Shown one piece after another: positions 16,707-24,647 of a DNA stretch of 64,000 nucleotides. Both the position numbers and the translations under genes were made by a program. Below the pieces are notes generated by a model, which saw only the letters and a list, made by a program, of their open reading frames with translations, had not been told where the DNA came from and made no database searches. This DNA is from Kluyvera ascorbata_C (GTDB lineage: Bacteria > Pseudomonadota > Gammaproteobacteria > Enterobacterales > Enterobacteriaceae). The stretch is from contig NZ_JBIQOI010000002.1 in assembly GCF_044197065.1 (NCBI RefSeq), positions 806,001 to 870,000 of the forward strand. Direction: 5' to 3'. Each line of letters opens with the position of its first letter. The first letter of the stretch is position 1.

Positions 16707-17518
16707 TGAGCGTAAAACTTATCGCCGTCGACATGGATGGCACGTTCCTGGACGATAAAAAATCGTATAACCGCGAGCGCTTTCGTCAGCAGTACCAGCA
16801 GATGAAAGCGCAAAACATCCGCTTTGTCGTAGCCAGCGGCAACCAGTATTACCAGTTGGCCTCGTTCTTCCCGGACATCGTCAATGAAATCGCCTTCGTC
16901 GCCGAGAACGGCGGCTGGGTTCAGGACGCTGGTGAAGACGTGTATAACTGTGCCATGCCACGCGACCACGTTGATAAAATCGCCGCCTTCCTGCACACGC
17001 TCCCGGAAGTCGAAATTATCGTCTGCGGTAAAAAGAGCGCCTACACCCTGAAAAACTACGACCAAAGCTTCCACGATATTGCCGTGCGCTATTATCACCG
17101 CCTGGAGCTAGTCGACAATTTCGATAACCTCGATGACACCATTCTGAAGTTTGCGCTCAATATCCCGGATGAGAAAGTGCCGCAGATGCAGGCGCTCCTC
17201 GATGAAAAACTTGGCCATATGTTGACCGCTGTGACCACCGGCCACGGCAGTATCGACCTGATTATTCCAGGCGTCCATAAAGCCAACGGTCTGCGATTAT
17301 TGCAGGCGCGCTGGGGCGTTAACGACGATGAAGTCGTGGCCTTTGGCGACAGCGGCAATGATATTGAGATGGTGAAGCAGGCAGGCTTCGGTTTTGCGAT
17401 GGCAAACGCCAACGACGCGGTGAAAGCCGTGGCGGGCTATCATGCGCCGCACAACAATGAAGAAGGCGTGCTGGAGATGATTGATAAGGCGTTGAAGGGT
17501 GAAGCGCCGTTTGCTTGA
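16706..17518 (+). CDS. ybjI: HAD-superfamily sugar phosphatase YbjI
   Basis: Cof-type (subclass IIB) HAD hydrolase of 270 residues. The nucleophile motif is VDMDGTFLDD, motif II VVASGN, and the C-terminal metal site FGDSGNDIEM. E. coli YbjI dephosphorylates 5-amino-6-(5-phospho-D-ribitylamino)uracil and FMN in vitro. The ATG overlaps the ybjJ stop. YbiV, encoded near 54 kb, is a paralogue sharing most motifs. Confidence 0.93.
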   Translation: MSVKLIAVDMDGTFLDDKKSYNRERFRQQYQQMKAQNIRFVVASGNQYYQLASFFPDIVNEIAFVAENGGWVQDAGEDVYNCAMPRDHVDKIAAFLHTLPEVEIIVCGKKSAYTLKNYDQSFHDIAVRYYHRLELVDNFDNLDDTILKFALNIPDEKVPQMQALLDEKLGHMLTAVTTGHGSIDLIIPGVHKANGLRLLQARWGVNDDEVVAFGDSGNDIEMVKQAGFGFAMANANDAVKAVAGYHAPHNNEEGVLEMIDKALKGEAPFA

Positions 17519-17526
17519 TGGTGCCA

Positions 17527-17601
17527 GTCCCGGCGGCGCTTCGCTTGGCCGGGCTACCCATCATGTAGCCCGGACGAGGTGCGAAGCACCGACTCCGGGA
17601 T
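17527..17601. repeat. BIME-like pair of REP elements between ybjI and mdfA
   Basis: Two hairpins in opposite orientation. The first (17527-17557) pairs GTCCCGGCGGC with GGCCGGGCTAC; the second (17565-17601) starts GTAGCCCGGACGAGG and ends CTCCGGGATTA. They lie between convergent stops. Confidence 0.75.
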
Positions 17602-17604
17602 TAA

Positions 17605-18837
17605 TTACTGCGGCTGCAACCCACTACCCACCGCTTTATCCCGCAGGAACATCACCATCAGCCCCAGCCACAGCAGGCCACCCGCGAGGTTAAACAGGCT
17701 GAACAGGCCAATACCGCCCAGCTCATAGCAATGTTTACTGAGCTCAATCCCCACCGTAAAGATCAGCATTTGCAGCATCCCCATCGCCGCCGACACCGTA
17801 CCTTTACTCATATCGCTGGCAAACAGCGTCAGACGCACCAGTCCGGCGTTAGCAAGACCAATGCCGAAGGCGTAGAAGCTTAACCCGGCAGTCATCCATA
17901 AATAAGCGTGTGACGACACCACCGTTGCGGCAGCCGCCAGCACCAGACCAAACATAATCGGGTAGCCCCCGGCAATAATCAGCGCGCGCACCGTACGGCG
18001 TGAGGTCAGACGCGCCAGCACCAGGTTGCCGAGGATCAGCGCGCCAAAAATCGGCACCTGCAGCAGGCCATATTCATAGCTGCTGGCATGTTCGCCGCTG
18101 ATGATAATGACCGGTGACTGCGCAATCCACGCCAGCAGCGGCAGGCTGACAAAGCCCGTCGCCAGCGAACCGGCCACAAAACGGCCGTTTTTCAGCACTT
18201 CGCGATAATCACGACCCAGCGTTTTGAGCGACAGCGTTTCACCGATGCGGGTCGCCGTTTCCGGCATCGATTTAAACAGCCCGACGAAAGCAATGGCCGA
18301 CAGCGCCGCGAAGAGCACAAACATCCCTTCCCAGCGCGCCACGTGGATCCACGCCGCGCCCACCAGCGGCCCCAGCAGTGGGGCTATCAGCGCCACGTTC
18401 GCCATCAGCGCCGTAATTTTGATACAGGTTGCCTCGTCGAATGATTCCTGAATTGCCGCGTAGCCCACCGCGCCGATAAAGCACAGGCTCACCCCCTGCA
18501 AGAAGCGCAAGAACGTGAACTGCTCAATATTGTTCACCAGCAGCGTGGCAAGGCAGGTCACGATAAACCAGATAACGCCGGTCAGCATCACCGGGCGACG
18601 GCCGATGCGGTCCGACAGCGGCCCAAGCAGCCATTGCAGGAACATCCCGCCTGCCAGGTAGGCGGTCATTGAGGTCGGAACCCACTCGTTGCCCGCATTA
18701 AATTCTTTGACGACCGCAAGCATGCCCGGCTGGATCATATCGTTGCCGATATAGGTGGAAAATTCGTAGAGCACCAGGCAAAGCGGGAACAGAATCGCCT
18801 TGCGCCCTAAGCGTTTCCGGGAAGAAGAAGTGTCCAT
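17605..18837 (-). CDS. mdfA: Multidrug efflux MFS transporter MdfA
   Basis: Drug:proton antiporter (DHA1 family), inner membrane. It has 410 residues from the ATG at 18837, the E. coli MdfA length. The conserved acidic residue of the first span is in YEFSTYIGND (E26 in E. coli), and motif A is GPLSDRIGRRPVML. Upstream in-frame ATGs at 18855 and 18852 lack a ribosome site. It is divergent from ybjG. Confidence 0.95.
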   Translation of the reverse strand: MDTSSSRKRLGRKAILFPLCLVLYEFSTYIGNDMIQPGMLAVVKEFNAGNEWVPTSMTAYLAGGMFLQWLLGPLSDRIGRRPVMLTGVIWFIVTCLATLLVNNIEQFTFLRFLQGVSLCFIGAVGYAAIQESFDEATCIKITALMANVALIAPLLGPLVGAAWIHVARWEGMFVLFAALSAIAFVGLFKSMPETATRIGETLSLKTLGRDYREVLKNGRFVAGSLATGFVSLPLLAWIAQSPVIIISGEHASSYEYGLLQVPIFGALILGNLVLARLTSRRTVRALIIAGGYPIMFGLVLAAAATVVSSHAYLWMTAGLSFYAFGIGLANAGLVRLTLFASDMSKGTVSAAMGMLQMLIFTVGIELSKHCYELGGIGLFSLFNLAGGLLWLGLMVMFLRDKAVGSGLQPQ

Positions 18838-18937
18838 ATGGCTCGCATCCATCATAAAAACGCGCAAGTTTAATCAATGCGCAGTAGTGGTGATAGTTAA
18901 TTATCACGCCGCTTAACAATTTCGCACAAATTGACGC

Positions 18938-18972
18938 TGTTAAGATTGGCTTAAGGTAGTGCGCGCTATACT
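18938..18972 (+). promoter_or_regulatory. Candidate PhoP-type promoter of ybjG
   Basis: TGTTAA-N5-GCTTAA (18938-18954) is a direct repeat at the 11-bp period of a PhoP box. A TATACT -10 element (18967-18972) lies 12 bp further on, the standard layout of PhoP-activated promoters. ybjG belongs to the PhoPQ regulon in E. coli. The leader would be about 130 nt. Confidence 0.55.
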
Positions 18973-19109
18973 CTACGCCACTTAATGATCCACCTTAATG
19001 ACAGATGCTTGTACACCGATGGCGCGATTCAGACAATGCCGCTTTACGGTCCAGGATTGGCTTCTTAAGGTGGCTGTCATAAAACCGTCATTTGCGAAAC
19101 CGGAACGTT

Positions 19110-19718
19110 ATGCTGGAAAATCTTAACCACTCGCTGTTTTTGCTGATCAACGCCACCCCAGCGTCAGCCCCATGGGCAATTTCATTTGCCACATTTATTG
19201 CTCAGGACCTGATCCTGATTGTTCCCCTGCTGGCCGCAGCAATGTGGCTTTGGGGTGAACGTCGTCAGGTTCATGCGCAGCGCCATCTGGTGATTAAAGT
19301 CGCACTGGCTATCGCCGTCAGCCTCTCGCTGTCGTGGATGATTGGTCAGCTATTCCCGCATGAACGTCCATTCGTTGACAACATCGGTCACACCTTCCTG
19401 CACCACGCACCGGATAACTCCTTCCCAAGCGACCACGGCACGGTAATCTTCACCTTTGCGCTGGCGTTTTTGTTCTGGCATCGCCTGTGGTCCGGGCTGG
19501 TGCTGATGGTGGTTGGCGTGGCGATTGCCTGGTCTCGCGTCTATCTTGGCGTCCACTGGCCAATGGATATGCTTGGCGGTTTTCTCAGCGGCCTTACCGG
19601 CTGCATGGTGGCACAAATGCTGTGGCAATACATCGGTGCGACGGTTTATCCGCGTCTGCAACAGCTGTACCGCATTGTGTTCTCGGTACCTATTCGTAAA
19701 GGCTGGGTTCGCGAATAA
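19110..19718 (+). CDS. ybjG: Undecaprenyl-diphosphate phosphatase YbjG (PAP2 family)
   Basis: Inner-membrane phosphatase that recycles undecaprenyl diphosphate for peptidoglycan synthesis. It has 202 residues with several membrane spans. The PAP2 active-site motifs are in order: HERPF preceded by GQLFP, NSFPSDHGTV with the catalytic His, and SRVYLGVHWPMD. The start is the ATG at 19110. It is divergent from mdfA, and a strong terminator follows. Confidence 0.95.
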   Translation: MLENLNHSLFLLINATPASAPWAISFATFIAQDLILIVPLLAAAMWLWGERRQVHAQRHLVIKVALAIAVSLSLSWMIGQLFPHERPFVDNIGHTFLHHAPDNSFPSDHGTVIFTFALAFLFWHRLWSGLVLMVVGVAIAWSRVYLGVHWPMDMLGGFLSGLTGCMVAQMLWQYIGATVYPRLQQLYRIVFSVPIRKGWVRE

Positions 19719-19729
19719 ATCTCCCGCTA

Positions 19730-19755
19730 CCGCCCAGAAATGGGCGGTTTGTCTT
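19730..19755 (+). terminator. Rho-independent terminator after ybjG
   Basis: Perfect CCGCCCA / TGGGCGG stem with a GAAA tetraloop followed by TTTGTCTT. It marks the left edge of the accessory PTS region. Confidence 0.88.
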
Positions 19756-19777
19756 ACTCCCCCCATTGCTTAAATTT

Positions 19778-19936
19778 TGTGACTAACTTCGCAAACTCCA
19801 CTCGCGCTTGATGAATAATTATCATTATTAAAAACAAACAGATAGCGCACACTCCTCGCAAAGCAAAGTATGACTAACGTCACAAATTCACAATCAGGTC
19901 ACTATTTTCAAGGAAAGGTGACATTTTTACTATATT
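19778..19936 (+). promoter_or_regulatory. Promoter and CRP-like sites of the first PTS operon
   Basis: Two CRP-type sites each have one mismatch to TGTGA-N6-TCACA: TGTGA-N6-TCGCA at 19778-19793 and TATGA-N6-TCACA at 19869-19884. They are followed by TTTTCAAGGAAA (-35 area) and TATATT (-10 candidate, 19931-19936). A similar block precedes the second PTS operon near 27.45 kb. Confidence 0.5.
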
Positions 19937-20008
19937 AACCCCTGAGGGATCGGTAAAAGATAGCAGGTGTCTATCCGACCCATCCGTGTTATGCCCTCAG
20001 GAGTCACC

Positions 20009-21559
20009 ATGGCGAAGGAAATCACCTACCACTGTTCGTTAAGCGAGGGGGTCCATGCCAGACCTGCGGGGCATATTGCTCGTCTGTGCAATAGCTGGCA
20101 GGCCGATGTTGTCTGGCAGAACCTACGCACCGGGATCACTGGCAGCGCGAGAAATGCGCTCTCTCTGGTCGCCACCGATACCTTACCCGGCGATATCTGC
20201 CGCATTACCTTAAGTGGGCCGGACTGCCAGAGTGCAGCCATTGCGCTGACCACGTTGCTCCAGTGTCTGCCAGATTTCAGTACCGCTCAGGAATCGTCAC
20301 CCGGACAGCTTCCACGCTGCCTTGAAGAGCTGCACCCGCACTATTTCACCGGTGCGCGTATCAGCGCCGGGATAGCCATCGCGCCACCGGTCTTTATTGC
20401 AGGTGCCAACCTTGACGCCCTGCTCGTGCAGAGCCCTGACGAATTTGAAAGCGCAGAGCGCGCCCAGCAGCGACTGCAGGCCGCGCTGGAAATCCTGGGG
20501 CAGACAAAAGAAATCGACCTCCAGCGCACGAACGGCATCGAACGAGATCTGCTGGAAGCACATCAGACGTTGATCACCGATAGCGAGTTTCAGGCCAGCA
20601 TCAGCGATTATCTCCATCGGGGAATGAACGTCTGGTCTGCCGTTATCCAGGCCTCTATGGATTTTAGCGCCCTGCTGGCGCGTTCGCCGAGCCGCTATAT
20701 TCAGCAGCGCACGCTGGATATTCTTGATATCGCCACGCAAATTCTGCATGTGCTCTATCCAGACCACCCGCTGCTGCAGCCTGCCCCTTCTCTCACGCGC
20801 CCTGGCTTAGTATTTGCCAGCGCGCTTACCCCGAGCCAACTGATGTCGCTGGAGCGGAAAAATCTGGCGGGCCTGGTGCTCTCCAAGACGGGGAAAAGTT
20901 CACATACCGCGATCCTCGCCCAAGCGCTGGATATTCCAACGCTTGCGGATATCGATGTCGATCCTGCCGCACTTTCTCAACAGCCGCTTCTGATACTCGA
21001 CGGCGAACACGGCATTCTGATTACCGAGGTCGATAACAAAATCGAGCGCTACTTCCGCCGCGAAATGGATGTGCAGAAACAAAAACGACAGCAGGCCGCC
21101 GTTAACCGGAGCGAGTGGCCTTTATTGACGCCGGAATTGATCCAGTGGGATCTGGATGCCGAGGATAAAAACGAAACGATCAAAAGCATGGTCGATAACC
21201 TCTGGCTACACCAGCGTACGGATGCGCGCGATCAGCTTTGCCACGACATCTGGGCGCGAGAAACCCCGTTCCCGACCGTGGTTGGCGCAGGTTTTGCCAT
21301 TCCGCACGCGCGTACTACGTCTGTCGAACATTCCACCATTAGCATCGCTCGCTTACGCCAGCCGATTGCCTGGGGCGGCGTACCGGTGGATACCGTTTTT
21401 ATGTTGTCCATCAGCGCAATTGCAGCGGAAAACGAGCATATGCGCCATTTCTCAAGCCTTGCCCGTTTATTGATGAACGACGAATTCGTCAGCAAAGCCA
21501 AAGCGGCCACCACCCCCAATGCGCTCTATAACCTGATTTTTAGCGCGTTAACGCGCTGA
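20009..21559 (+). CDS. HPr-EIN-EIIA PTS fusion lacking the Enzyme I PEP-binding domain
   Basis: Multidomain phosphoryl carrier related to FrwA/FryA (PtsA) proteins, 516 residues, starting at the ATG at 20009 after CAGGAG. The order is an HPr domain (His16 in GVHARPAGH), the Enzyme I N-terminal domain (swivelling His299 in TGKSSHTAILAQ), then at once a fructose-type EIIA (His433 in AGFAIPHAR). Compared with the paralogue at 27.6 kb, about 316 residues are absent between them, which is the whole PEP-binding barrel. The protein cannot take phosphate from PEP itself and must receive it from another HPr or Enzyme I. The frame is intact and all three phosphorylatable His are kept, so it does not look like a pseudogene. 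Confidence 0.9.
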   Translation: MAKEITYHCSLSEGVHARPAGHIARLCNSWQADVVWQNLRTGITGSARNALSLVATDTLPGDICRITLSGPDCQSAAIALTTLLQCLPDFSTAQESSPGQLPRCLEELHPHYFTGARISAGIAIAPPVFIAGANLDALLVQSPDEFESAERAQQRLQAALEILGQTKEIDLQRTNGIERDLLEAHQTLITDSEFQASISDYLHRGMNVWSAVIQASMDFSALLARSPSRYIQQRTLDILDIATQILHVLYPDHPLLQPAPSLTRPGLVFASALTPSQLMSLERKNLAGLVLSKTGKSSHTAILAQALDIPTLADIDVDPAALSQQPLLILDGEHGILITEVDNKIERYFRREMDVQKQKRQQAAVNRSEWPLLTPELIQWDLDAEDKNETIKSMVDNLWLHQRTDARDQLCHDIWARETPFPTVVGAGFAIPHARTTSVEHSTISIARLRQPIAWGGVPVDTVFMLSISAIAAENEHMRHFSSLARLLMNDEFVSKAKAATTPNALYNLIFSALTR

Positions 21560-21586
21560 TTCGCTCACCCCTGCAACGAGGCCGGT

Positions 21587-22612
21587 ATGTTAAAACTCTT
21601 AAAAAATACCAAGCGGCATTTCATGACCGGCGTGTCCTATATGGTGCCGTTTGTCGTCGCGGGAGGCGTACTGCTGGCGCTGGCCGTTATGTTCAGCGGC
21701 CATGCGGCAGTACCTGAGAGCGGTTTCCTGAAAGCAATGTCGCAAATTGGCATGGCCGGATTAACGCTATTTATTCCCATTCTGGCCGGGTTTATCGCTT
21801 GGTCGATGGTGGATAAACCGGGTATTGCTCCTGGTGCCATCGGCGGCCTGATGGCCTATCAAATGGGCGCAGGCTTTTTGGGCGGCATGCTCGCGGGCAT
21901 CATCGCCGGGCTGGTGGTCTGGGTGCTGCTGGCGGTGATTGCCCGTCTGAAGATCCCCGGATTTCTGCGCATGGTACTGCCGATTTTTATTATCCCGCTG
22001 TTGGGCACCTTTGTGACCGGGATGGCGGTGTACTACATCATCGGCGACCCAATTGCCGGGCTCATGAAGTGGCTGAGTGAATGGCTCGCCAATATGCAGG
22101 GAGTGTCATTTATCATCCTCGGCGGAATTCTGGGCTGCATGATTGCCGTCGATATGGGCGGCCCGATGAACAAAACCGCCTTCTTTTTTGCCGTCGCGCT
22201 GATTTCCACCAACCCACAGCTCATGGCCGCCGTCGCCGCCGCCGACTGCACGCCGCCGCTCGGTCTTGCCCTGGCCACCTTTATGTTTAAAGGCATCTTT
22301 AACGACGTGGAGCGCGAAGCCGGTAAACCCGCGATCATCATGGGTTTTATGGGGATCACCGAAGGAGCCATCCCCTTTGCCGCCGCCGACCCCATCCGCG
22401 TGATCCCGGCCATCATGCTGGGGAGCGCCGTGGCAGCGATTTCATCGCTGTGGTTTGGCGCGACCAACGCCGCGCCCTGGGGCGGGCTAATCGTGCTGCC
22501 GGTGGTGGGTAACCATTTCGGCTATATCGTTTCGGTGATTGCCGGCACGCTGACTACCGCCATTGCGGTGAAAGTGCTGAAAACCGTGGTTAAACCCCAG
22601 GATGAGCAATAA
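21587..22612 (+). CDS. PTS fructose-type EIIC permease
   Basis: Membrane channel subunit of a Fru-family PTS, 341 residues with multiple spans. The family pattern includes FMTGVSYMVPFVVAGG at the N terminus, AVDMGGPMNKTAFFFA mid-protein, and GITEGAIPFAAADP, the EIIC substrate motif. It lies 27 bp after the HPr-EIN-EIIA gene and 11 bp before the AraC-type regulator gene. The substrate is unknown, and the fructose-like label reflects the family only. Confidence 0.88.
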   Translation: MLKLLKNTKRHFMTGVSYMVPFVVAGGVLLALAVMFSGHAAVPESGFLKAMSQIGMAGLTLFIPILAGFIAWSMVDKPGIAPGAIGGLMAYQMGAGFLGGMLAGIIAGLVVWVLLAVIARLKIPGFLRMVLPIFIIPLLGTFVTGMAVYYIIGDPIAGLMKWLSEWLANMQGVSFIILGGILGCMIAVDMGGPMNKTAFFFAVALISTNPQLMAAVAAADCTPPLGLALATFMFKGIFNDVEREAGKPAIIMGFMGITEGAIPFAAADPIRVIPAIMLGSAVAAISSLWFGATNAAPWGGLIVLPVVGNHFGYIVSVIAGTLTTAIAVKVLKTVVKPQDEQ

Positions 22613-22623
22613 GGACGCAGACA

Positions 22624-23481
22624 ATGGCCGCATTTATCCAGTCAATTTTAAGCGAGTTCAGCGCGCAAAGCGCCACCGGCGAAGGCGTGCTGGTCGCCAA
22701 CGGCGACGCCCAGCCGCCGGTGATGGCCTACCATCTGCACGTGCCGCGCATTGAGCTGACGGTGAAAGGCGCGCTCAGTATGCTGCTGCCAAAGGGCAGC
22801 GACCGCATCATTAAGTGCGAGCGTGCTGTCGGCACCATCACCTACATTCCCGCCAACAGCTGGAATTCACCGCAGTGGGAAAGCCCGGTTATCTGTATGT
22901 CGATTGTTTTCTGGAAGCAGGACGTCGGCTTTAGCATCAGCAACTGGGACGGTACGCAATTCAAAGAGGTGGAAAAATTTAACCTGCAAAACTCCAGCAG
23001 TACGGTACGCGACCGGCTGCTGGAGCTAGCAGAATCGATGGCGTGGGCACAGGATAAAACCAGCGAGACCTTCGCTCACATCGTCTACGCGCTGCTTAAC
23101 GACCTGCTTTATCAGGTGGCCGAAGGGATGAACAACCCAAGGGGGCCCTTTTCGCTGCTGGACGACATCAAAAGCCATATTGATAGCCACTATCATCAGG
23201 AGATCAGCCGCGAAAGCGTCGCGGAAGCTTTTAATATTTCCCCCGGTTATCTTTCACGTCTGTTCTCCCGCGAATCAGACGTGAAGTTTAATGAGTACCT
23301 GAAGCTCGCCCGGATCTCACGGTCGAAAACGCTGCTGACCAACACCACCATGAAAATTAACGAGGTCGCCGAGAAGTGCGGTTTCACCGATACCAACTAT
23401 TTTTGCAAAGTGTTCCGGGATATCAACGATTGTACGCCGCTTGAGTACCGGCGTAAGAACAAGGGAGCAAACTTATCATGA
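22624..23481 (+). CDS. AraC/XylS-family transcriptional regulator
   Basis: 285-residue regulator. The N-terminal ~185 residues have no signature I recognise and should form the effector-sensing domain. Two helix-turn-helix units lie at about residues 190-280: RESVAEAFNISPGYLSRLF and INEVAEKCGFTDTNYFCKVF, ending with the typical CTPLEYRR. It is encoded inside the first PTS operon, between EIIC and EIIB, and overlaps the EIIB gene by 4 bp. The likely targets are the two PTS promoters; this is inferred from context. E. coli YpdC has a similar position beside the Fry PTS. Confidence 0.88.
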   Translation: MAAFIQSILSEFSAQSATGEGVLVANGDAQPPVMAYHLHVPRIELTVKGALSMLLPKGSDRIIKCERAVGTITYIPANSWNSPQWESPVICMSIVFWKQDVGFSISNWDGTQFKEVEKFNLQNSSSTVRDRLLELAESMAWAQDKTSETFAHIVYALLNDLLYQVAEGMNNPRGPFSLLDDIKSHIDSHYHQEISRESVAEAFNISPGYLSRLFSRESDVKFNEYLKLARISRSKTLLTNTTMKINEVAEKCGFTDTNYFCKVFRDINDCTPLEYRRKNKGANLS

Positions 23482-23864
23482 CCCGTACCGCAAAAGATGA
23501 CGTGCAGCCCTTTTCCAGCGATCGCCATCTGCATATCGTGGCGGTCACTGCCTGCGCTACCGGCGTGGCGCATACCTATATGGCCGCGGAACAGCTGGAA
23601 AAGCTGGCAAAAACCTACCGCTTTTCGATCAAAATCGAGACCCAGGGCGTGCTGGGGCTGAAAAATGAGATCACCGAAAAAGACTTAGTTGAGGCCGAAC
23701 TTGCCATCATTGCCTCTGACATCACCATCGATAACCCGACGCGCTTCGACGGTTGCCGCATTCTCAACGTCTGCATCAATTCGCTGCTGCTCAAGCCCGC
23801 CGAGGTCATTTCTGCTATCCGCAAATCGCTGAATCTCCCCAGAGGCAACATTATCGATCTCTAG
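23478..23864 (+). CDS. PTS fructose-type EIIB protein
   Basis: Cytoplasmic phosphocarrier of 128 residues with the active-site Cys26 in TACATGVAHTYMAAE, which passes phosphate from EIIA to the sugar. An N-terminal extension of about 17 residues precedes the domain. The gene overlaps the regulator gene by ATGA. Its 3' end overlaps the convergent PHP gene by 14 bp. Confidence 0.88.
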   Translation: MTRTAKDDVQPFSSDRHLHIVAVTACATGVAHTYMAAEQLEKLAKTYRFSIKIETQGVLGLKNEITEKDLVEAELAIIASDITIDNPTRFDGCRILNVCINSLLLKPAEVISAIRKSLNLPRGNIIDL

Positions 23865-24600
23865 CGAACAACGCATTCAGCTCTGCAATAGGTTCGCCGC
23901 CGCGACGTTCAAGAAATGCCAGAACCCGCTGCGGCGAGCGGTTTAAAATTCGCGCTTCAGGGAATCCGCTCTCCACCAGCAGCGGCTGACAGGCGCTGAA
24001 ATCACCCAATGCAAAGGCGCTGTGCGAGTCCGTTCCCAGCGACAGTAAGCCGCCGCCATCTCGCACCGCTTCCACAATTTTGCGACAGTTACCTTCGCTG
24101 CCCCGCCGGGAAAGCAGAAACGAGGCGTTGTTTACCTCCAGCGCCACATCATATTCACGGGCGGCGGCAACAACTGCCGGAATATCAATTGGGTATTCCG
24201 GATTACCTGGGTGGCTGATGATATGCACCTTGCCACTGGCGATCGCCGCAATCATCGCCTCGGTGTTAGTCACCACGTCGGCGGGGGCAAAAACCTGCTT
24301 ATGAAAACCGGCGATAATAAGATCCAATGCGCTGCGCATTTTGTCGCTACAGTCGGTCTCGCCGTTGGCTTTAATGTTGGCCTCAATACCGCGCAGCAGG
24401 CCCACGCCCTCCACCACTCTCGGCAGAATGCGCATATTGTTAAAGTGAAATGCATGAGGCGCATCGACCATCTCCGGGCCGTGATCGGTAATGGCAATTA
24501 GCCGGATACCTTTACGTACGGCAGCGGCGAGATAATCGTGAACGGTACTGTACGCATGGGTGCTGGCCACGGTATGCAGATGTAAATCGACGTTGAACAT
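23851..24600 (-). CDS. PHP-domain phosphatase, YcdX-like
   Basis: 249-residue metal-dependent phosphoesterase of the PHP family. Metal-ligand motifs are DLHLHTVAS, ITDHGPEM, GIEANI, ISHPGNPEYPI and TDSHSAF. The best-known relative is E. coli YcdX, a phosphatase with a trinuclear zinc site. A strong AGGAGGAGCC ribosome site precedes the ATG. It is the third gene of a minus-strand unit HAD phosphatase, transketolase, PHP, so it probably acts on a phosphorylated intermediate of the same pathway; this is inferred. Confidence 0.85.
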   Translation of the reverse strand: MFNVDLHLHTVASTHAYSTVHDYLAAAVRKGIRLIAITDHGPEMVDAPHAFHFNNMRILPRVVEGVGLLRGIEANIKANGETDCSDKMRSALDLIIAGFHKQVFAPADVVTNTEAMIAAIASGKVHIISHPGNPEYPIDIPAVVAAAREYDVALEVNNASFLLSRRGSEGNCRKIVEAVRDGGGLLSLGTDSHSAFALGDFSACQPLLVESGFPEARILNRSPQRVLAFLERRGGEPIAELNALFARDR

Positions 24601-24647
24601 GGCTCCTCCTGGTGAAAAGTGGCCCCCATATGAAGGGGCCTGCGTGA

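Noticed and set aside
23851..23864. 14-bp overlap of EIIB and PHP genes as a frameshift sign
   Set aside because: Both proteins reach plausible family lengths with normal C termini; a convergent short overlap needs no error.
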